This document shows positions 25,266 through 35,228 of a stretch of DNA of 64,000 bases, piece by piece. The notes under the pieces were generated by a model. It saw nothing but the letters and a program-made list of their open reading frames with translations. It searched no databases and was not told the origin of the DNA. Position numbers and translations under genes: made by a program. This DNA is from Paenibacillus sp. PL2-23. GTDB lineage: Bacteria > Bacillota > Bacilli > Paenibacillales > Paenibacillaceae. The stretch spans positions 4,475,501 through 4,539,500 of the forward strand of contig NZ_CP162129.1 of NCBI RefSeq assembly GCF_040834005.1, written 5' to 3'. How positions within the stretch are numbered: position 1 is the stretch's first letter; every line of letters begins with the position of its first letter.

Positions 25266-26858
25266 TTAAACCTGCGTCAATCCCGCGGATTGAAGGAAGG
25301 CTCGGAACGCTTGCGCGCCTTGCTCCGTTCGCTTGAACACGCCGGCATCCTTCAGGACATCCAGGAATTTGTCTCCCGTCTCAGCCCTCAATATGTCCAG
25401 CGCTTGCTCCGAGCTATGGGCGCTGCCATGCCGGCCTACAAGCTCTATTGCCCATTCCGCGTGCTTATGAAGCGGATGAGCGGCATCCTGAAGCGCATGG
25501 ACGCTTTCTCCCGCTTCGCCGGTCAAGTAAGCCGACAGCTTCTCGAGCTCCTCTTTGAGACGGCCAGGGAGCACCGCGAGGCCCATCACCTCAATCAGGC
25601 CGATGTTCTCTTTCTTGATGTGGTGCAGATGCGCGTGCGGATGGAAGATGCCGTCGGGATGCTCCTCGCTGGTCCGGTTATTGCGCAGCACCAGATCCAG
25701 CTCATAGAGCCCGTTATCCCGCAATCGAGCAATCGGCGTAATCGTATTGTGAGGCACCCGCTGTCCGTCCGCCCCCACCGTATACGCCCGAACGTTTGCC
25801 GTCTCGTCGCTGTATTCCCGCCACAGATCGAGAATGCGGCATGCCGCCGCGTGCACATCCGACTTGGAGGAGCCGTTCAATCTCAGGACGGTCATAGGCC
25901 AGTCTACCATGCCGAACTGTACGCCCGGCAGCTTCTCGTCGCGGAACAGCGCGTCGATCGGCGCCTTCTCCATCGCGAAGACATGCCGCCCCGCCTGGAA
26001 GTGGTCGTGGCTGAGAATGGATCCGCCCACAATGGGCAGGTCGGCGTTAGAGCCAATAAAGTAATGCGGGAACTGCTCTACGAAATCCAGCAATCTCGCG
26101 AAGGAATCATGGGACACAACCATTGGCTCATGGGCCGCTTTAAACACAATGCTATGCTCATTGTAGTACACATATGGTGAATATTGGAAGAACCAGTCCT
26201 CACCACGCAGCTTCAGAGGAATAATGCGCAGGTTCTGACGGCCGGGATGATCCGCGCGGCCCGCGTAGCCGACATTATCCGCGCAGAGCAGGCACTTGGG
26301 ATAATGGGCCTGCGGCAGCGTCTTGAGCAGCGCGATTTCCTTGGGATCCTTCTCCGGCTTGGACAAATTGATGGTCATCTCCAAGCTGCCATACGGCGTA
26401 GGATGAAGCCAGATTTGATTTTTGGCGATACGGTCCATACGAATGTAGTTGCAGTCTATGCTTAAGCGATACAGGGCATCTGTTGCGGCTGACACGCCCT
26501 CCCCTTGGGACTTGCGGCGGAAATCCGCAGCCGTCTCCGACGGTCTTGGCATCAGCAGGCCCATAATGCGCGCGTCCAGCAAATCCCGATATGTCAATGT
26601 ATTATCGGGGATGAGTCCGATGGCGAAGCCGTAATCGAGGAGCGGCTCCAGCAGCGTAACGGCGCTGTCCAGCTCCTCCTCAGGGGCAGCCTGAGCGCCC
26701 GGCTCTGTGAAGCGGAACAAGTCAAGCAAAGCGTTCCGCCCCGCGGCGGCATCAAGCTCGTGCAGCAGACCGCGCTGCTTCCCGAACTGCACCAGTCTTT
26801 CGATATTCAGCAGCGCTTCTTCAGCGGAAGGCGCCGTCTGCTTATTCGTTGTAGTCAT
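25266..26858 (-). CDS. galT: UDP-glucose--hexose-1-phosphate uridylyltransferase (Firmicute GalT2 type)
   Basis: GalT exchanges UMP between UDP-glucose and galactose-1-phosphate in the Leloir pathway. The 530-residue length and sequence are those of the Gram-positive GalT class, not the about 350-residue enterobacterial one. Visible landmarks are SHDHFQAGRHVFAMEK (the HxH-like region) and HAHLHHIKKENIG. It is third in galK-galE-galT on the minus strand, 40 bp after galE, and ends at a terminator. Confidence 0.95.
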   Translation of the reverse strand: MTTTNKQTAPSAEEALLNIERLVQFGKQRGLLHELDAAAGRNALLDLFRFTEPGAQAAPEEELDSAVTLLEPLLDYGFAIGLIPDNTLTYRDLLDARIMGLLMPRPSETAADFRRKSQGEGVSAATDALYRLSIDCNYIRMDRIAKNQIWLHPTPYGSLEMTINLSKPEKDPKEIALLKTLPQAHYPKCLLCADNVGYAGRADHPGRQNLRIIPLKLRGEDWFFQYSPYVYYNEHSIVFKAAHEPMVVSHDSFARLLDFVEQFPHYFIGSNADLPIVGGSILSHDHFQAGRHVFAMEKAPIDALFRDEKLPGVQFGMVDWPMTVLRLNGSSKSDVHAAACRILDLWREYSDETANVRAYTVGADGQRVPHNTITPIARLRDNGLYELDLVLRNNRTSEEHPDGIFHPHAHLHHIKKENIGLIEVMGLAVLPGRLKEELEKLSAYLTGEAGESVHALQDAAHPLHKHAEWAIELVGRHGSAHSSEQALDILRAETGDKFLDVLKDAGVFKRTEQGAQAFRAFLQSAGLTQV

Positions 26859-26898
26859 CTCTTGTTGCTCCTCTCACGGGATATCTGGCTGGGACTCC

Positions 26899-27885
26899 TT
26901 AGTCCTCGTAGCCGCTGGGATGCTCGACATGCCACGCCCATGCGCTTCTTATGATATCCTCCAGCTTGCTGCGGCTCGGCTTCCAGCCAAGCTCCTGGCG
27001 GGCGCGGTCCGAGGAGGCCACCAGCACCGCCGGGTCGCCTGAGCGGCGCGGCTCAATGACGGCAGGAATCTCCTTGCCCGTCACCGCGCGGGCGATCTCG
27101 ATAACTTCCTTCACGGAAAAGCCTTGGCCATTGCCCAGGTTGTAGATGGAGCTGTCTGCCCCGCCGCGCAGACGGTCGACGGCCAGGACGTGAGCGTCTG
27201 CCAGATCGCTGACATGAATGTAGTCACGGATGCACGTGCCATCCGGCGTATTGTAGTCATCCCCGAAGATGGAGATATGCGGACGCTTGCCCAGTGCGGC
27301 TTCCAGCACGATAGGCACGAGATGCGTCTCCGGGCGATGATCCTCGCCGATGCGTCCGCTGGCGTGGGCGCCTGCGGCGTTGAAGTAGCGAAGCGAAATA
27401 TATTTGATGCCGTGCGCGACGTCGAACCACTTCATCATTTGCTCCATGGCCAGCTTTGTCTCGCCATAAGCGTTCGTCGGCAGTGTTCGATCATATTCGT
27501 CAATCGGCACGTTCTCCGGCTCGCCGTAGGTTGCGGCAGTGGATGAGAACACGATCCGGTTCACGCCATGCTCGTTCATCTTCTCCAGCAGGCACAGCGT
27601 GCCGTATACATTGTTATGATAATATTTGCCAGGCAGCTTCATGCTTTCGCCGACCAGCGAATTGGCCGCGAAGTGAATGACCGCGTCGATGTTATTTTCG
27701 CGGAAGACCGTATCCATAAACTCGCCATCCCGCAGATCGCCGACATACAGCTTACCGCCCAGAAGAGCGTCCCGATGTCCCTGCTGCAAATTGTCGACTA
27801 CTACGATCTCCTCGCCGCGCTCCAGCAGCGCGGCCGCCGTGTGTGAGCCGATATACCCTGCCCCTCCTGTTACCAATACCGCCAT
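26899..27885 (-). CDS. galE: UDP-glucose 4-epimerase GalE
   Basis: GalE interconverts UDP-galactose and UDP-glucose. The 328-residue short-chain dehydrogenase fold has [10 protein letters not shown] for NAD binding, the SSTAATYG serine and YGETK catalytic Tyr-x-x-x-Lys. It sits between galK and galT with short gaps, completing the Leloir set. A purine-rich site (GGGAGGAG) precedes the ATG. Confidence 0.97.
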   Translation of the reverse strand: MAVLVTGGAGYIGSHTAAALLERGEEIVVVDNLQQGHRDALLGGKLYVGDLRDGEFMDTVFRENNIDAVIHFAANSLVGESMKLPGKYYHNNVYGTLCLLEKMNEHGVNRIVFSSTAATYGEPENVPIDEYDRTLPTNAYGETKLAMEQMMKWFDVAHGIKYISLRYFNAAGAHASGRIGEDHRPETHLVPIVLEAALGKRPHISIFGDDYNTPDGTCIRDYIHVSDLADAHVLAVDRLRGGADSSIYNLGNGQGFSVKEVIEIARAVTGKEIPAVIEPRRSGDPAVLVASSDRARQELGWKPSRSKLEDIIRSAWAWHVEHPSGYED

Positions 27886-27922
27886 GTTGATTCTCCTCCC
27901 TATACTCCGAGATAAAATGTTA

Positions 27923-29095
27923 TCAGCTTAACCGTTCTACGCCGTTGCCGATGCTGCATACATAGAAGTCCGCTTGCAGTCCTGTCGCTTCCGTATAATG
28001 GCGTCCCACTTCCTCCTTGAAGCGTTCAACGCTATCCTCATGGACCAGAGACACCGTGCAGCCGCCGAAGCCGGCGCCCGTCATGCGGGAGCCCAGCACA
28101 CCCGGCACCCGGCGCGCCGCGTCGACCATAGCGTCGAGCTCGTCGCCTGTGACTTCGTACAAATCGCGCAAGGAATCATGGGACGCGTTCATCAGCGCTC
28201 CGAAGCTCTCCAGATCGTTGCTCTTCAGGGCCGTGATGGATTGCAGAACCCGATCGATTTCTTCCACGACATGCTCCGCGCGCTTGCGCACTGTCTCATC
28301 CTTAATCAGATGCTTGGACGCGTTGAATTGCTCCAGGCTCAGCTGGCCCAGCAGCTCCAGCTCCGGATGCTCCGCACGAAGCTCCTGCACTGCCCCCTCG
28401 CATTGCGCGCGGCGCTCATTGTACTTGGAGTCGACCAGCCCTCTGCGCTTGTTCGTGTTGCCGATGACCAGCTTGTAGCTGCCGGACTGGAAGGGCACGA
28501 GCTCATATTCCAGGGTGTCGCACATGAGCAGAATCGCGTGATCCTTCTTGCCGTTCGCTACCGCGAATTGGTCCATAATGCCGCATTTGACGCCGTTGAA
28601 TTCATTCTCTGACTTCTGCGAGAGCAGTGCGATCTTCACCGTATCCGTCGGCAGCCCTTCCATATTCAGCAATGCGTACGCTGTTACAACCTCGATGGAG
28701 GCCGAGGAGGACAGGCCTGAGCCATTGGGAATTTCGCCATGGTACAGCAGATCATAGCCGCTGCCGAACACTACGCCTTGGCCCAGCAGCTCGTTCACGA
28801 TGCCCTTGGGATAGTTCATCCAGTCATCCGCTTCATCGTAGACGATGGAATCGATAGACAGCAGCTTGGATGCCGGGAAGTTCGTGGTAGCCAAGCCCAG
28901 CCCCCTGTCCTCGCGCTTGCGGATAAGCAGCGTGGTGCCGAACGTCAGCGCTGCCGGGAATACATAACCTCCGTTGTAATCCGTATGCTCGCCAATCAGA
29001 TTGACGCGGCCAGGCGCATGGAATACCGCAATGTCCGCCGCTCCTTCGCCATATTGCTGTACAAATCGTTCCTTTAATGCGGCAATGTTCGCCAT
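27923..29095 (-). CDS. galK: Galactokinase GalK
   Basis: GalK phosphorylates galactose at C1. The 390-residue GHMP kinase has the galactokinase signature [19 protein letters not shown], the ATP loop [11 protein letters not shown] and a C-terminal [14 protein letters not shown]. It is first in the gal operon. The 180-bp gap upstream separates it from a divergent AraC-type gene, which is a natural candidate regulator. No transporter is adjacent. Confidence 0.97.
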   Translation of the reverse strand: MANIAALKERFVQQYGEGAADIAVFHAPGRVNLIGEHTDYNGGYVFPAALTFGTTLLIRKREDRGLGLATTNFPASKLLSIDSIVYDEADDWMNYPKGIVNELLGQGVVFGSGYDLLYHGEIPNGSGLSSSASIEVVTAYALLNMEGLPTDTVKIALLSQKSENEFNGVKCGIMDQFAVANGKKDHAILLMCDTLEYELVPFQSGSYKLVIGNTNKRRGLVDSKYNERRAQCEGAVQELRAEHPELELLGQLSLEQFNASKHLIKDETVRKRAEHVVEEIDRVLQSITALKSNDLESFGALMNASHDSLRDLYEVTGDELDAMVDAARRVPGVLGSRMTGAGFGGCTVSLVHEDSVERFKEEVGRHYTEATGLQADFYVCSIGNGVERLS

Positions 29096-29301
29096 ATGCT
29101 ATCACATTCCTTTGCTTGTTAGGATGTTATTCGTTATCTCTAGCATTAGTATAGTGGATTCCAACTATGAGCGAAATGGCGGTAAGTGTCGTCTATATGT
29201 ACTTATGTGACTTCTGGCAGCGTTTCAAACATGCTATCATGTGGGTATGATGAATCAAATCGGTTTATTCACCGGTCTTGAAAGGGGAACAAATAAGCAG
29301 C

Positions 29302-30183
29302 ATGCCGAATCCCATGGAATCCTACAGCGTTGTATCCAGCCAAGTAACCGCAGGACGGGCCAATCCCCGGCTGCACATCTTATTCTGCGGCGAAAGCCAG
29401 ACGAAGCCGGGGCATCGGCTTGGTCCCAAGGTGTATGAGTTCCACCTCATGCATCTGGTACTGTCAGGCAAGGGCGCCTTCACGCTGGAGGGACAACGGC
29501 ACGAGCTGGGGGCAGGCGACACCTTTCTCATCAAACCGGGGCAGCTGATTTCTTACGAATCGGATCCCGAGGACCCCTGGCAATATCGCTGGATCGCCTT
29601 CAGGGGCAGTGACGCTCCTCAGCTCGCTGAGCTGGGAGGGTTCTACGCCTCCGAGGGCCAGGTTGTTTCGCTTCAAGACCCCCGGAGAGCGGCCGTTCTC
29701 TATCGGCGCGTATTTGCCACCTTGAGGGGAGGCAGGGAAGCCGCCGCTCTGGAGGCAGCCGCTTACCTGCAGCTCCTGATGGCGGCCTACAGCGACGCTT
29801 CGGAGGGAGAGCGACGCTCCATCAGCGGCGCCGACCGCGTCGATGAGCAGCTTCATCGCCGTATCATCCATTATTTATCTTCTCAATATACGCACCCCGT
29901 ATCCATTGAGAGTATGGCTGAGGCGCTGGGGTACAACAGAGCTTATCTGTCGAGAGCATTCAAGCAGAAGACGGGCTTGTCCCCCGTCTCCTTCCTCTTG
30001 AAGCTTCGCCTCGACCGGGCGAAGCTGCTGCTGCGCGAGCGTCCGGAGCTGACTGTGGAGCAAGTGGCCGCATCCGTAGGCTTGCAGGACGCCTTATATT
30101 TCTCCAAGCAATTCCGCAAGCAGCACGGCATGTCGCCAACGGCCTATCGCAGAGAAATGATTGGCGAGCAAAGTGAATTTTGA
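29302..30183 (+). CDS. AraC-family transcriptional regulator
   Basis: About 293 residues. An N-terminal cupin sugar-sensing domain (FHLMHLVLSGKGAFTLEG, then a GDTFLIKPGQ loop) precedes two C-terminal AraC helix-turn-helix motifs (IESMAEALGYNRAYLSRAFK and VEQVAASVGLQDALYFSKQF). It is divergent from galK, so control of the gal operon is likely but inferred. The start is placed at ATG 29302; an earlier TTG at 29278 follows no better site. The FAD oxidoreductase follows 40 bp downstream. Confidence 0.88.
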   Translation: MPNPMESYSVVSSQVTAGRANPRLHILFCGESQTKPGHRLGPKVYEFHLMHLVLSGKGAFTLEGQRHELGAGDTFLIKPGQLISYESDPEDPWQYRWIAFRGSDAPQLAELGGFYASEGQVVSLQDPRRAAVLYRRVFATLRGGREAAALEAAAYLQLLMAAYSDASEGERRSISGADRVDEQLHRRIIHYLSSQYTHPVSIESMAEALGYNRAYLSRAFKQKTGLSPVSFLLKLRLDRAKLLLRERPELTVEQVAASVGLQDALYFSKQFRKQHGMSPTAYRREMIGEQSEF

Positions 30184-30223
30184 TTTTTATGGCGGTGGAC
30201 ATACTAGCATAGGTGGGGTGAAC

Positions 30224-31453
30224 ATGATGAAGGAATTGCATACCGGCCAGCTATACTGGCCAACAACCATTCAGCAAGCTGCTTCTTATGGAGCTTTGAA
30301 CGGTAATACCTCCGCCACAATCGCCGTATTGGGCGGCGGCATGTCCGGCGTTGCTTGCGCGTATACGTTCGCGGAGGCCGGCCTCGATACCGTGCTGATC
30401 GAACGCGGCACGATTGCGGCGGGCAGCACATCCGCCAATACAGGCCTGCTGCAATTCAGCAGCGACATGATGCTAAGCGAGCTGCAGGACCAGATTGGCA
30501 AGGAGCCTGCCAGACGCTTCTACAGAAGCAGCCTTCAGGCGCTTGAGCATATTGCCGAGCTCGCCAAGCGGCTGAAGACCGACGTTGAATTTCGCCCCAG
30601 GAGCAGCTTGTATTACGCGTCCTCGGAGCAGGAGCTTCCGGGCCTGAAGCTGGAATACGAAGCGCTGCGGGACTGCGGGTTCGATGTAGAATGGTGGGAC
30701 GCCGACAAGCTGGAGCAGGAATTCCCATTCCGCAAGCCAGGAGCGATCGTCACGCATGGCGACGCGGAGATCAATCCGCTGAAGTTCGCGGTTGCGCTGT
30801 CGGAGGAAGCGGCGGCGCTCGGCCTTCGCATTTTCGAGGACACGGACATGGTCAACCACGAGCGGCTGGAGGGGAACAAGCATCGCCTCCATACCGCAAG
30901 CGGACATACGATCGACGTGGATTATGTGGTCTACGCGATCGGCTATGAGCCGGAGGAGCTGCGCGGGCGGCTTCGCCAGGCTGACCTGAACCGATCCTAC
31001 GTCATTGTCACCGACCCTCAGGAGGAAGGGGAGCTGTGGCAGAACAGGATGATGATATGGGAGACTGCCCGGCCGTATTTGTATATGCGCGCCACATGCG
31101 ACAACCGTATCATTGTCGGCGGGTTGGATGAGGAGAAGGAGCGGCCTGTTCATAATCGCAAGCATCAGGCTGACAGGAGCGAAGAGCTGCTGTCCAGCTT
31201 TAAGGCCCTGTTCCCGGATAGCAAGGCGAGGATTGAATTTACCTGGAACGCTACCTTCGGGGAATCGCTTGACGGCTTGCCGTTCGTAGGCGAAGACCCG
31301 TCCTGGCCCGGCGTTTATTATAATCTGGGCTACGGCGGCAACGGCACCGTATGCTCCGTTCTGGGCTCCCAGATTCTTCTGGATATGATCAAGAACGGGG
31401 CTCCGCATCCCCTGCCCTTCATCGGAATTAGAGATTTTGCCGAGCGCAGGTGA
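30224..31453 (+). CDS. FAD-dependent amine/glycine oxidoreductase (DAO family)
   Basis: A 409-residue DAO-fold flavoenzyme. The dinucleotide loop is LGGGMSGVACAYTFAEAG, followed by the flavin-contacting STSANTGLLQFSSD. A late NLGYGGNGTVCSVLGSQ segment closes the FAD site. Relatives include gamma-glutamylputrescine and glycine oxidases; the substrate is not identifiable. I start at ATG 30224 (GGTGGGGTG upstream) since earlier residues are not family-like. It is cotranscribed with or just after the AraC gene and has its own terminator. Confidence 0.85.
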   Translation: MMKELHTGQLYWPTTIQQAASYGALNGNTSATIAVLGGGMSGVACAYTFAEAGLDTVLIERGTIAAGSTSANTGLLQFSSDMMLSELQDQIGKEPARRFYRSSLQALEHIAELAKRLKTDVEFRPRSSLYYASSEQELPGLKLEYEALRDCGFDVEWWDADKLEQEFPFRKPGAIVTHGDAEINPLKFAVALSEEAAALGLRIFEDTDMVNHERLEGNKHRLHTASGHTIDVDYVVYAIGYEPEELRGRLRQADLNRSYVIVTDPQEEGELWQNRMMIWETARPYLYMRATCDNRIIVGGLDEEKERPVHNRKHQADRSEELLSSFKALFPDSKARIEFTWNATFGESLDGLPFVGEDPSWPGVYYNLGYGGNGTVCSVLGSQILLDMIKNGAPHPLPFIGIRDFAERR

Positions 31454-31455
31454 AG

Positions 31456-31510
31456 AAAAAGCTGATCCCACGCTTCCCCCTGCCGGGCGAATGCATGGGG
31501 TCAGCTTTTT
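31456..31510 (+). terminator. Terminator after the FAD oxidoreductase
   Basis: AAAAAGCTGA (31456-31465) pairs perfectly with TCAGCTTTTT (31501-31510); the inner bases CCC/GGG extend the stem around a large loop. It lies 3 bp past the stop. Confidence 0.8.
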
Positions 31511-31559
31511 GGCTTGCCGTTACAGGCAGTCTCCGGCAGTCTCAGACCGTCTCCGGCGT

Positions 31560-32138
31560 CTACCCGCCGTCTGCAATGCGCTGAGCGCCGCAGCGGCGGA
31601 AGGCTGCTTCCGCTATACCGAGCTTGGACAGATCGGGGCCGCCATCCTTATCCAGCAGCGACTTGCTTTCGCTTGTATCCACCACAAGGGCTATGGAGCC
31701 TTCACGGATCGCCTGCGAGCAAAGCTCCGTTTCCTTGGAGTCCAATCCCAGCGCGCGGAACGCGTCCTCATGATCATGGTGTGCTGTGAAAGCTAACGGG
31801 GCAGCAAATGCAAAGCCGCCGTTCAATCCCGCCCCGGCAGTGACATAGCCCGGCGCGCCATACGATCCGTTGTTCATCGCAGCCATCGGGAACCCATAGC
31901 CGGCTGAAGCCGCAAAGCCGATCGGTCCCGCTCCATCGGTATGCTGGTTGGTCTCATCAAGCTCCCTTATTTCGTCGGCATGAGCGTCCGTCTCCCGCTC
32001 GATTCGACGGGAGTGCTCCGAGTCCTTCGCCAATATTTTCATCTCGCTGGCAACAAAGCCCGCTTGCTCCAGCTCGGCTACCGCGTTAATCACCTGCTGC
32101 TCGTTTCTGAAAATACCTATTTTTTTGGCCATTGCCAT
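31560..32138 (-). CDS. General-stress-protein-like (YflT/17M-type) protein
   Basis: A 192-residue soluble protein. Residues about 5-50 (KIGIFRNEQQVINAVAELEQ then GFVASEMKILAKDS) match the GSP17M/YflT N-terminal domain seen in Bacillales stress proteins. The middle is Gly/Ala-rich and low complexity, and a second helical unit (about 125-160) may be a divergent repeat. GGGAGG lies 5-6 nt before the ATG. In B. subtilis YflT is SigB-dependent; no SigB promoter was identified here. Confidence 0.7.
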   Translation of the reverse strand: MAMAKKIGIFRNEQQVINAVAELEQAGFVASEMKILAKDSEHSRRIERETDAHADEIRELDETNQHTDGAGPIGFAASAGYGFPMAAMNNGSYGAPGYVTAGAGLNGGFAFAAPLAFTAHHDHEDAFRALGLDSKETELCSQAIREGSIALVVDTSESKSLLDKDGGPDLSKLGIAEAAFRRCGAQRIADGG

Positions 32139-32327
32139 TTTCGCCTCCCTGTATGATCACAGCGCTTGAAGTTGGTATGCCCAATTCGCCTGCCGCTCAC
32201 TCGTTTGTCGATTTCAGGAAGGTTTTGACTAATCACGTCTATTCCCATTCAACAGGTTGTCTGTTACGTAAGGTTCGAGGTATGATGTGGAGTAGATATG
32301 GCAACAAACGGAAGGAGTTTCTGAAAG

Positions 32328-33560
32328 ATGATACATCGGACGCTTCGATATCCCGGAGGCTGGGAATGGCACGTTGCGCTATATGACAGCTCGCGGCCGG
32401 CGGAGCAGAAGCCCCTGCCCAGCAGGAAATCCTCCACTAAGCCAGAAGACGTGGAAGCAGCGAGAACCATCAGCAGGCTAAGCACCCGTATGGAGGGAAA
32501 CACGCCAGAGAACGAAGCGACGGATATGAAGCGGCGATTTCCGGAATGCGCGGACTGGATCGATGACAGCTTGCCCAGAAGAACGAATCATGTTTCGGTG
32601 GAGAACTTGCCCGAGCTTGGGGCCCTGCTAAGCGGTACGCTGATGATTCAGATAACGGACGACCAATCCGACATGGGACCCGTTCACTTCTGGCTTACCT
32701 CCAATAGACTCATCACGATGCATGAGGATTTGCGCGTCCCGCTGCGGCTGCAGTCTGGCGTTCATGCTCATAAATACGAGGAATGCAGCACGGCTCCGGA
32801 GGCATTCTTCATCATGCTTAGCGCGCTGCTGGAGACGTTCCACGAAGGCCTGGACGGATTCGAGACGAGGCTCAGCGAGCTGGAGGCTGCCGTGCGCGTG
32901 CACAATCGGACCGGGCTGCTGGAAGTCATAATCGAGCGAAGGTACGAGCTGCTGCATTGGAGCCACCTGTTCATCCCGATTCGAGAGCTTCATGTTGCGG
33001 CCAAGGAATGCTTCTCTGAGGAGCTCAGCAAGAAGGATGCCTTTGTCCGCATCACCCATAAGCTGGAGCGAATCGAAACGCTGCTTAAGCATTATGCGCT
33101 GGAGATCGATACGCTGATCGCAATGGACGATGCCGTATCGGGCTTTCGCGGCAATGACATTATGAAGACCTTGACGATCTTCACAGTGCTTTGCCTGCCC
33201 GCCTCCGTGCTTGGTGCTCTGATGGGCAGCAATTATGACAAGATCCCGTTCAAAACAGAGACATGGGGCTTTACGGCCTTGATTACCGTAACAGCCGTTC
33301 TTACCCTGATCATCTACGTATGGCTGTGGAAGAAGGGCTGGACCGGCGACTTGCTGAATCGTCAAGGGAATTCCTCTTCGGCAGCCCCTTCTACAATGAA
33401 CAAAGCCGACAAGTCCGGCAAGCCCGAGCTTGGAAGCCGCTCTGCAAGGCATGGCAAACGCGCCAAAGACAACGGCCGCCTATCCGGCAATGCCGATTCG
33501 GATTCTTCGGATTCATCTATAGATCAGCCTCTTCTGCGCTCCCGCAGAAATCGCGCTTAA
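32328..33560 (+). CDS. CorA-family transporter with a non-canonical pore motif
   Basis: A 410-residue CorA-like protein: a large cytosolic domain with long helices (to about 280), two C-terminal membrane helices (about 275-298 and 310-332), then a hydrophilic tail of 75 residues rich in Ser/Asp/Arg. Classical CorA channels carry GMN after the first helix for Mg2+ selection. Here the position reads LMGSNYDKIPF, i.e. GSN, although the PF/aromatic context is retained. It may conduct another cation or be a regulatory homologue. The start follows GGAAGGAG at good spacing. No neighbours explain it. Confidence 0.8.
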   Translation: MIHRTLRYPGGWEWHVALYDSSRPAEQKPLPSRKSSTKPEDVEAARTISRLSTRMEGNTPENEATDMKRRFPECADWIDDSLPRRTNHVSVENLPELGALLSGTLMIQITDDQSDMGPVHFWLTSNRLITMHEDLRVPLRLQSGVHAHKYEECSTAPEAFFIMLSALLETFHEGLDGFETRLSELEAAVRVHNRTGLLEVIIERRYELLHWSHLFIPIRELHVAAKECFSEELSKKDAFVRITHKLERIETLLKHYALEIDTLIAMDDAVSGFRGNDIMKTLTIFTVLCLPASVLGALMGSNYDKIPFKTETWGFTALITVTAVLTLIIYVWLWKKGWTGDLLNRQGNSSSAAPSTMNKADKSGKPELGSRSARHGKRAKDNGRLSGNADSDSSDSSIDQPLLRSRRNRA

Positions 33561-33665
33561 CCGCTGCGGTTTCGAGGGAGCGTTTTTGTTTTGCCCCTCC
33601 GCAGGTACCTATTCCCGCCCCCTGACATACAATATGGCAACGATGCCGCATGGGAGGGGTTTGCG

Positions 33666-34481
33666 ATGATGACGGACGACGTACGGCGGGCTCAAGTTCC
33701 AGGGCCCGATATAGGAACCGCTTTATTTTTGGCCGCGGTTTGCGGACAAACCTACGTTCAGTACAGCAACAAGGAAGACGGTTTATTCCTGGTGCCGAGA
33801 TCCTATCGCTTGGTGGGCGAATTCACAGCCAGCGCCTACGACAATTCGCCGGAGCGGTTCGGCTTCCTGATCGAGTCCGATGTGTGCGCTGTGCTTGCTT
33901 TTCGCGGAACGGGCTCTGCGGTTGATTGGGTGTCGGATTTCATCGCGCAGCAGACCCTCTACCGGCCTGTAAGGAATGCGGGACAGACGCACAAAGGCTT
34001 TACCGACATCTATATGTCTGCAAGAAACCAAGTCCACACCTTATTGAACGAGGTATCGCCGGATAAGCCGCTATTTGTTACCGGGCACAGTCTGGGCGGC
34101 GCGCTTGGGACGCTGGCCGCGCTCGATATCGCGATAAACACCTCGTTTGCCGCGCCTGTCGTCTATACCTTCGGAGCCCCTCGCGTAGGCGACCCCACAT
34201 TTGTGCAAGCCTATAATTATACGGTTCCGACGCATTGGCGATTCCAGAACGAATACGATATCGTGCCGCATCTTCCGCCCCTCGTCTACCAGTCTCCCCA
34301 CACGAAGGGCACCTACTTCTATCTTCATGTCAAAGGCGAGGTGCAGCGATCGTTCAAGATGGGATCGGTGTCTGCCAATCATATTTTGCCCAGCTACTTC
34401 ACGGATCTGGCCAAAGAAAAACCCGCAGACGCGGCAGCGATGTGTGCCGAGCCTCCGGGCTGGTGTCCTGAGCTGGATTAG
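33666..34481 (+). CDS. Class 3 lipase family protein
   Basis: A 271-residue lipase_3 fold. The nucleophile elbow is TGHSLGGALG, the aspartate lies in the NEYDIVPHLPP segment and the histidine in SANHILPSY, giving a full Ser-Asp-His triad. FRGTGSAVDWVSD is the usual oxyanion strand. I see no signal peptide after the chosen start (ATG 33666, GGGAGGGG 6 nt upstream), so an intracellular or non-classical location is likely. TACAAT at about 33631 may be its -10. Confidence 0.88.
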   Translation: MMTDDVRRAQVPGPDIGTALFLAAVCGQTYVQYSNKEDGLFLVPRSYRLVGEFTASAYDNSPERFGFLIESDVCAVLAFRGTGSAVDWVSDFIAQQTLYRPVRNAGQTHKGFTDIYMSARNQVHTLLNEVSPDKPLFVTGHSLGGALGTLAALDIAINTSFAAPVVYTFGAPRVGDPTFVQAYNYTVPTHWRFQNEYDIVPHLPPLVYQSPHTKGTYFYLHVKGEVQRSFKMGSVSANHILPSYFTDLAKEKPADAAAMCAEPPGWCPELD

Positions 34482-34512
34482 CTTCATCTTCATTCATGCT
34501 GAGATCCCGTCC

Positions 34513-35157
34513 CTAAGCGGGAAGCACGTACAGCAGAATGGCAAAAAAATGGACAATAGATCCGCCTAATACAAACAGATGCCACACGGCATGATGGTAC
34601 GGGAAGCTGCGCCACACGTAGAATATGGTGCCAACCGTATACAGAATGCCGCCTGTCACGAGCAGCTGCAGACCACCCGGAGCCAGATGCGTCACTAGCG
34701 GCTTCCAGGCAAAAACGATGATCCAGCCCATTGCGATGTACAGAATCGTGGATGTGAACAAATATTTGGACGCGAACATCGACTTGAAGATGACGCCGCA
34801 GACGGCGACACCCCATACAATGCCGAACAGCACCCAGCCCAGCGCACCCTGCACGATATGGAACAGAATGGGCGTATAGGTACCCGCGATAAACACATAA
34901 ATAAAAGAGTGGTCGAGCGATTCGAATACACGCTTGGCCTTCCCGGCCGGAAAGCTGTGGACAAGCGTTGACGCCGAATACAGCAGCAGCATGGCCGAGC
35001 CGTATATGGCAAAGCTTACGACATGCATGGCGGTGCCCTTCAAGGAAGCGAACACCACTAGCAAGACAAGCGCCGCAATGCTAAGCAGCGCTCCAATGCC
35101 ATGTGTCACTGCGTTGGCGATCTCCTCGCCCCTTGAGAATGAATGCGTATTAGCCAA
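34513..35157 (-). CDS. Hemolysin III family membrane protein (PAQR-like)
   Basis: About 214 residues with seven predicted membrane helices. The family markers are EEIANAVTHGIG at the N-terminus, the SASTLVHSFP segment, LDHSFIYVFIAGTYTP and the C-terminal HHAVWHLFVLGGS with conserved histidines of the PAQR/HlyIII metal site. The start is set at TTG 35157 (AAGGAG 9 nt upstream), giving the usual ANTHSFSRGEE beginning. Function in bacteria is uncertain; hemolysis is not implied. Confidence 0.92.
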   Translation of the reverse strand: MANTHSFSRGEEIANAVTHGIGALLSIAALVLLVVFASLKGTAMHVVSFAIYGSAMLLLYSASTLVHSFPAGKAKRVFESLDHSFIYVFIAGTYTPILFHIVQGALGWVLFGIVWGVAVCGVIFKSMFASKYLFTSTILYIAMGWIIVFAWKPLVTHLAPGGLQLLVTGGILYTVGTIFYVWRSFPYHHAVWHLFVLGGSIVHFFAILLYVLPA

Positions 35158-35228
35158 TTCCATCATCTCCTTCACAAGCCGCGGCTTCAGAAATACCCGT
35201 GCACGAGGCTTATTTCCAGTCTAATGGA

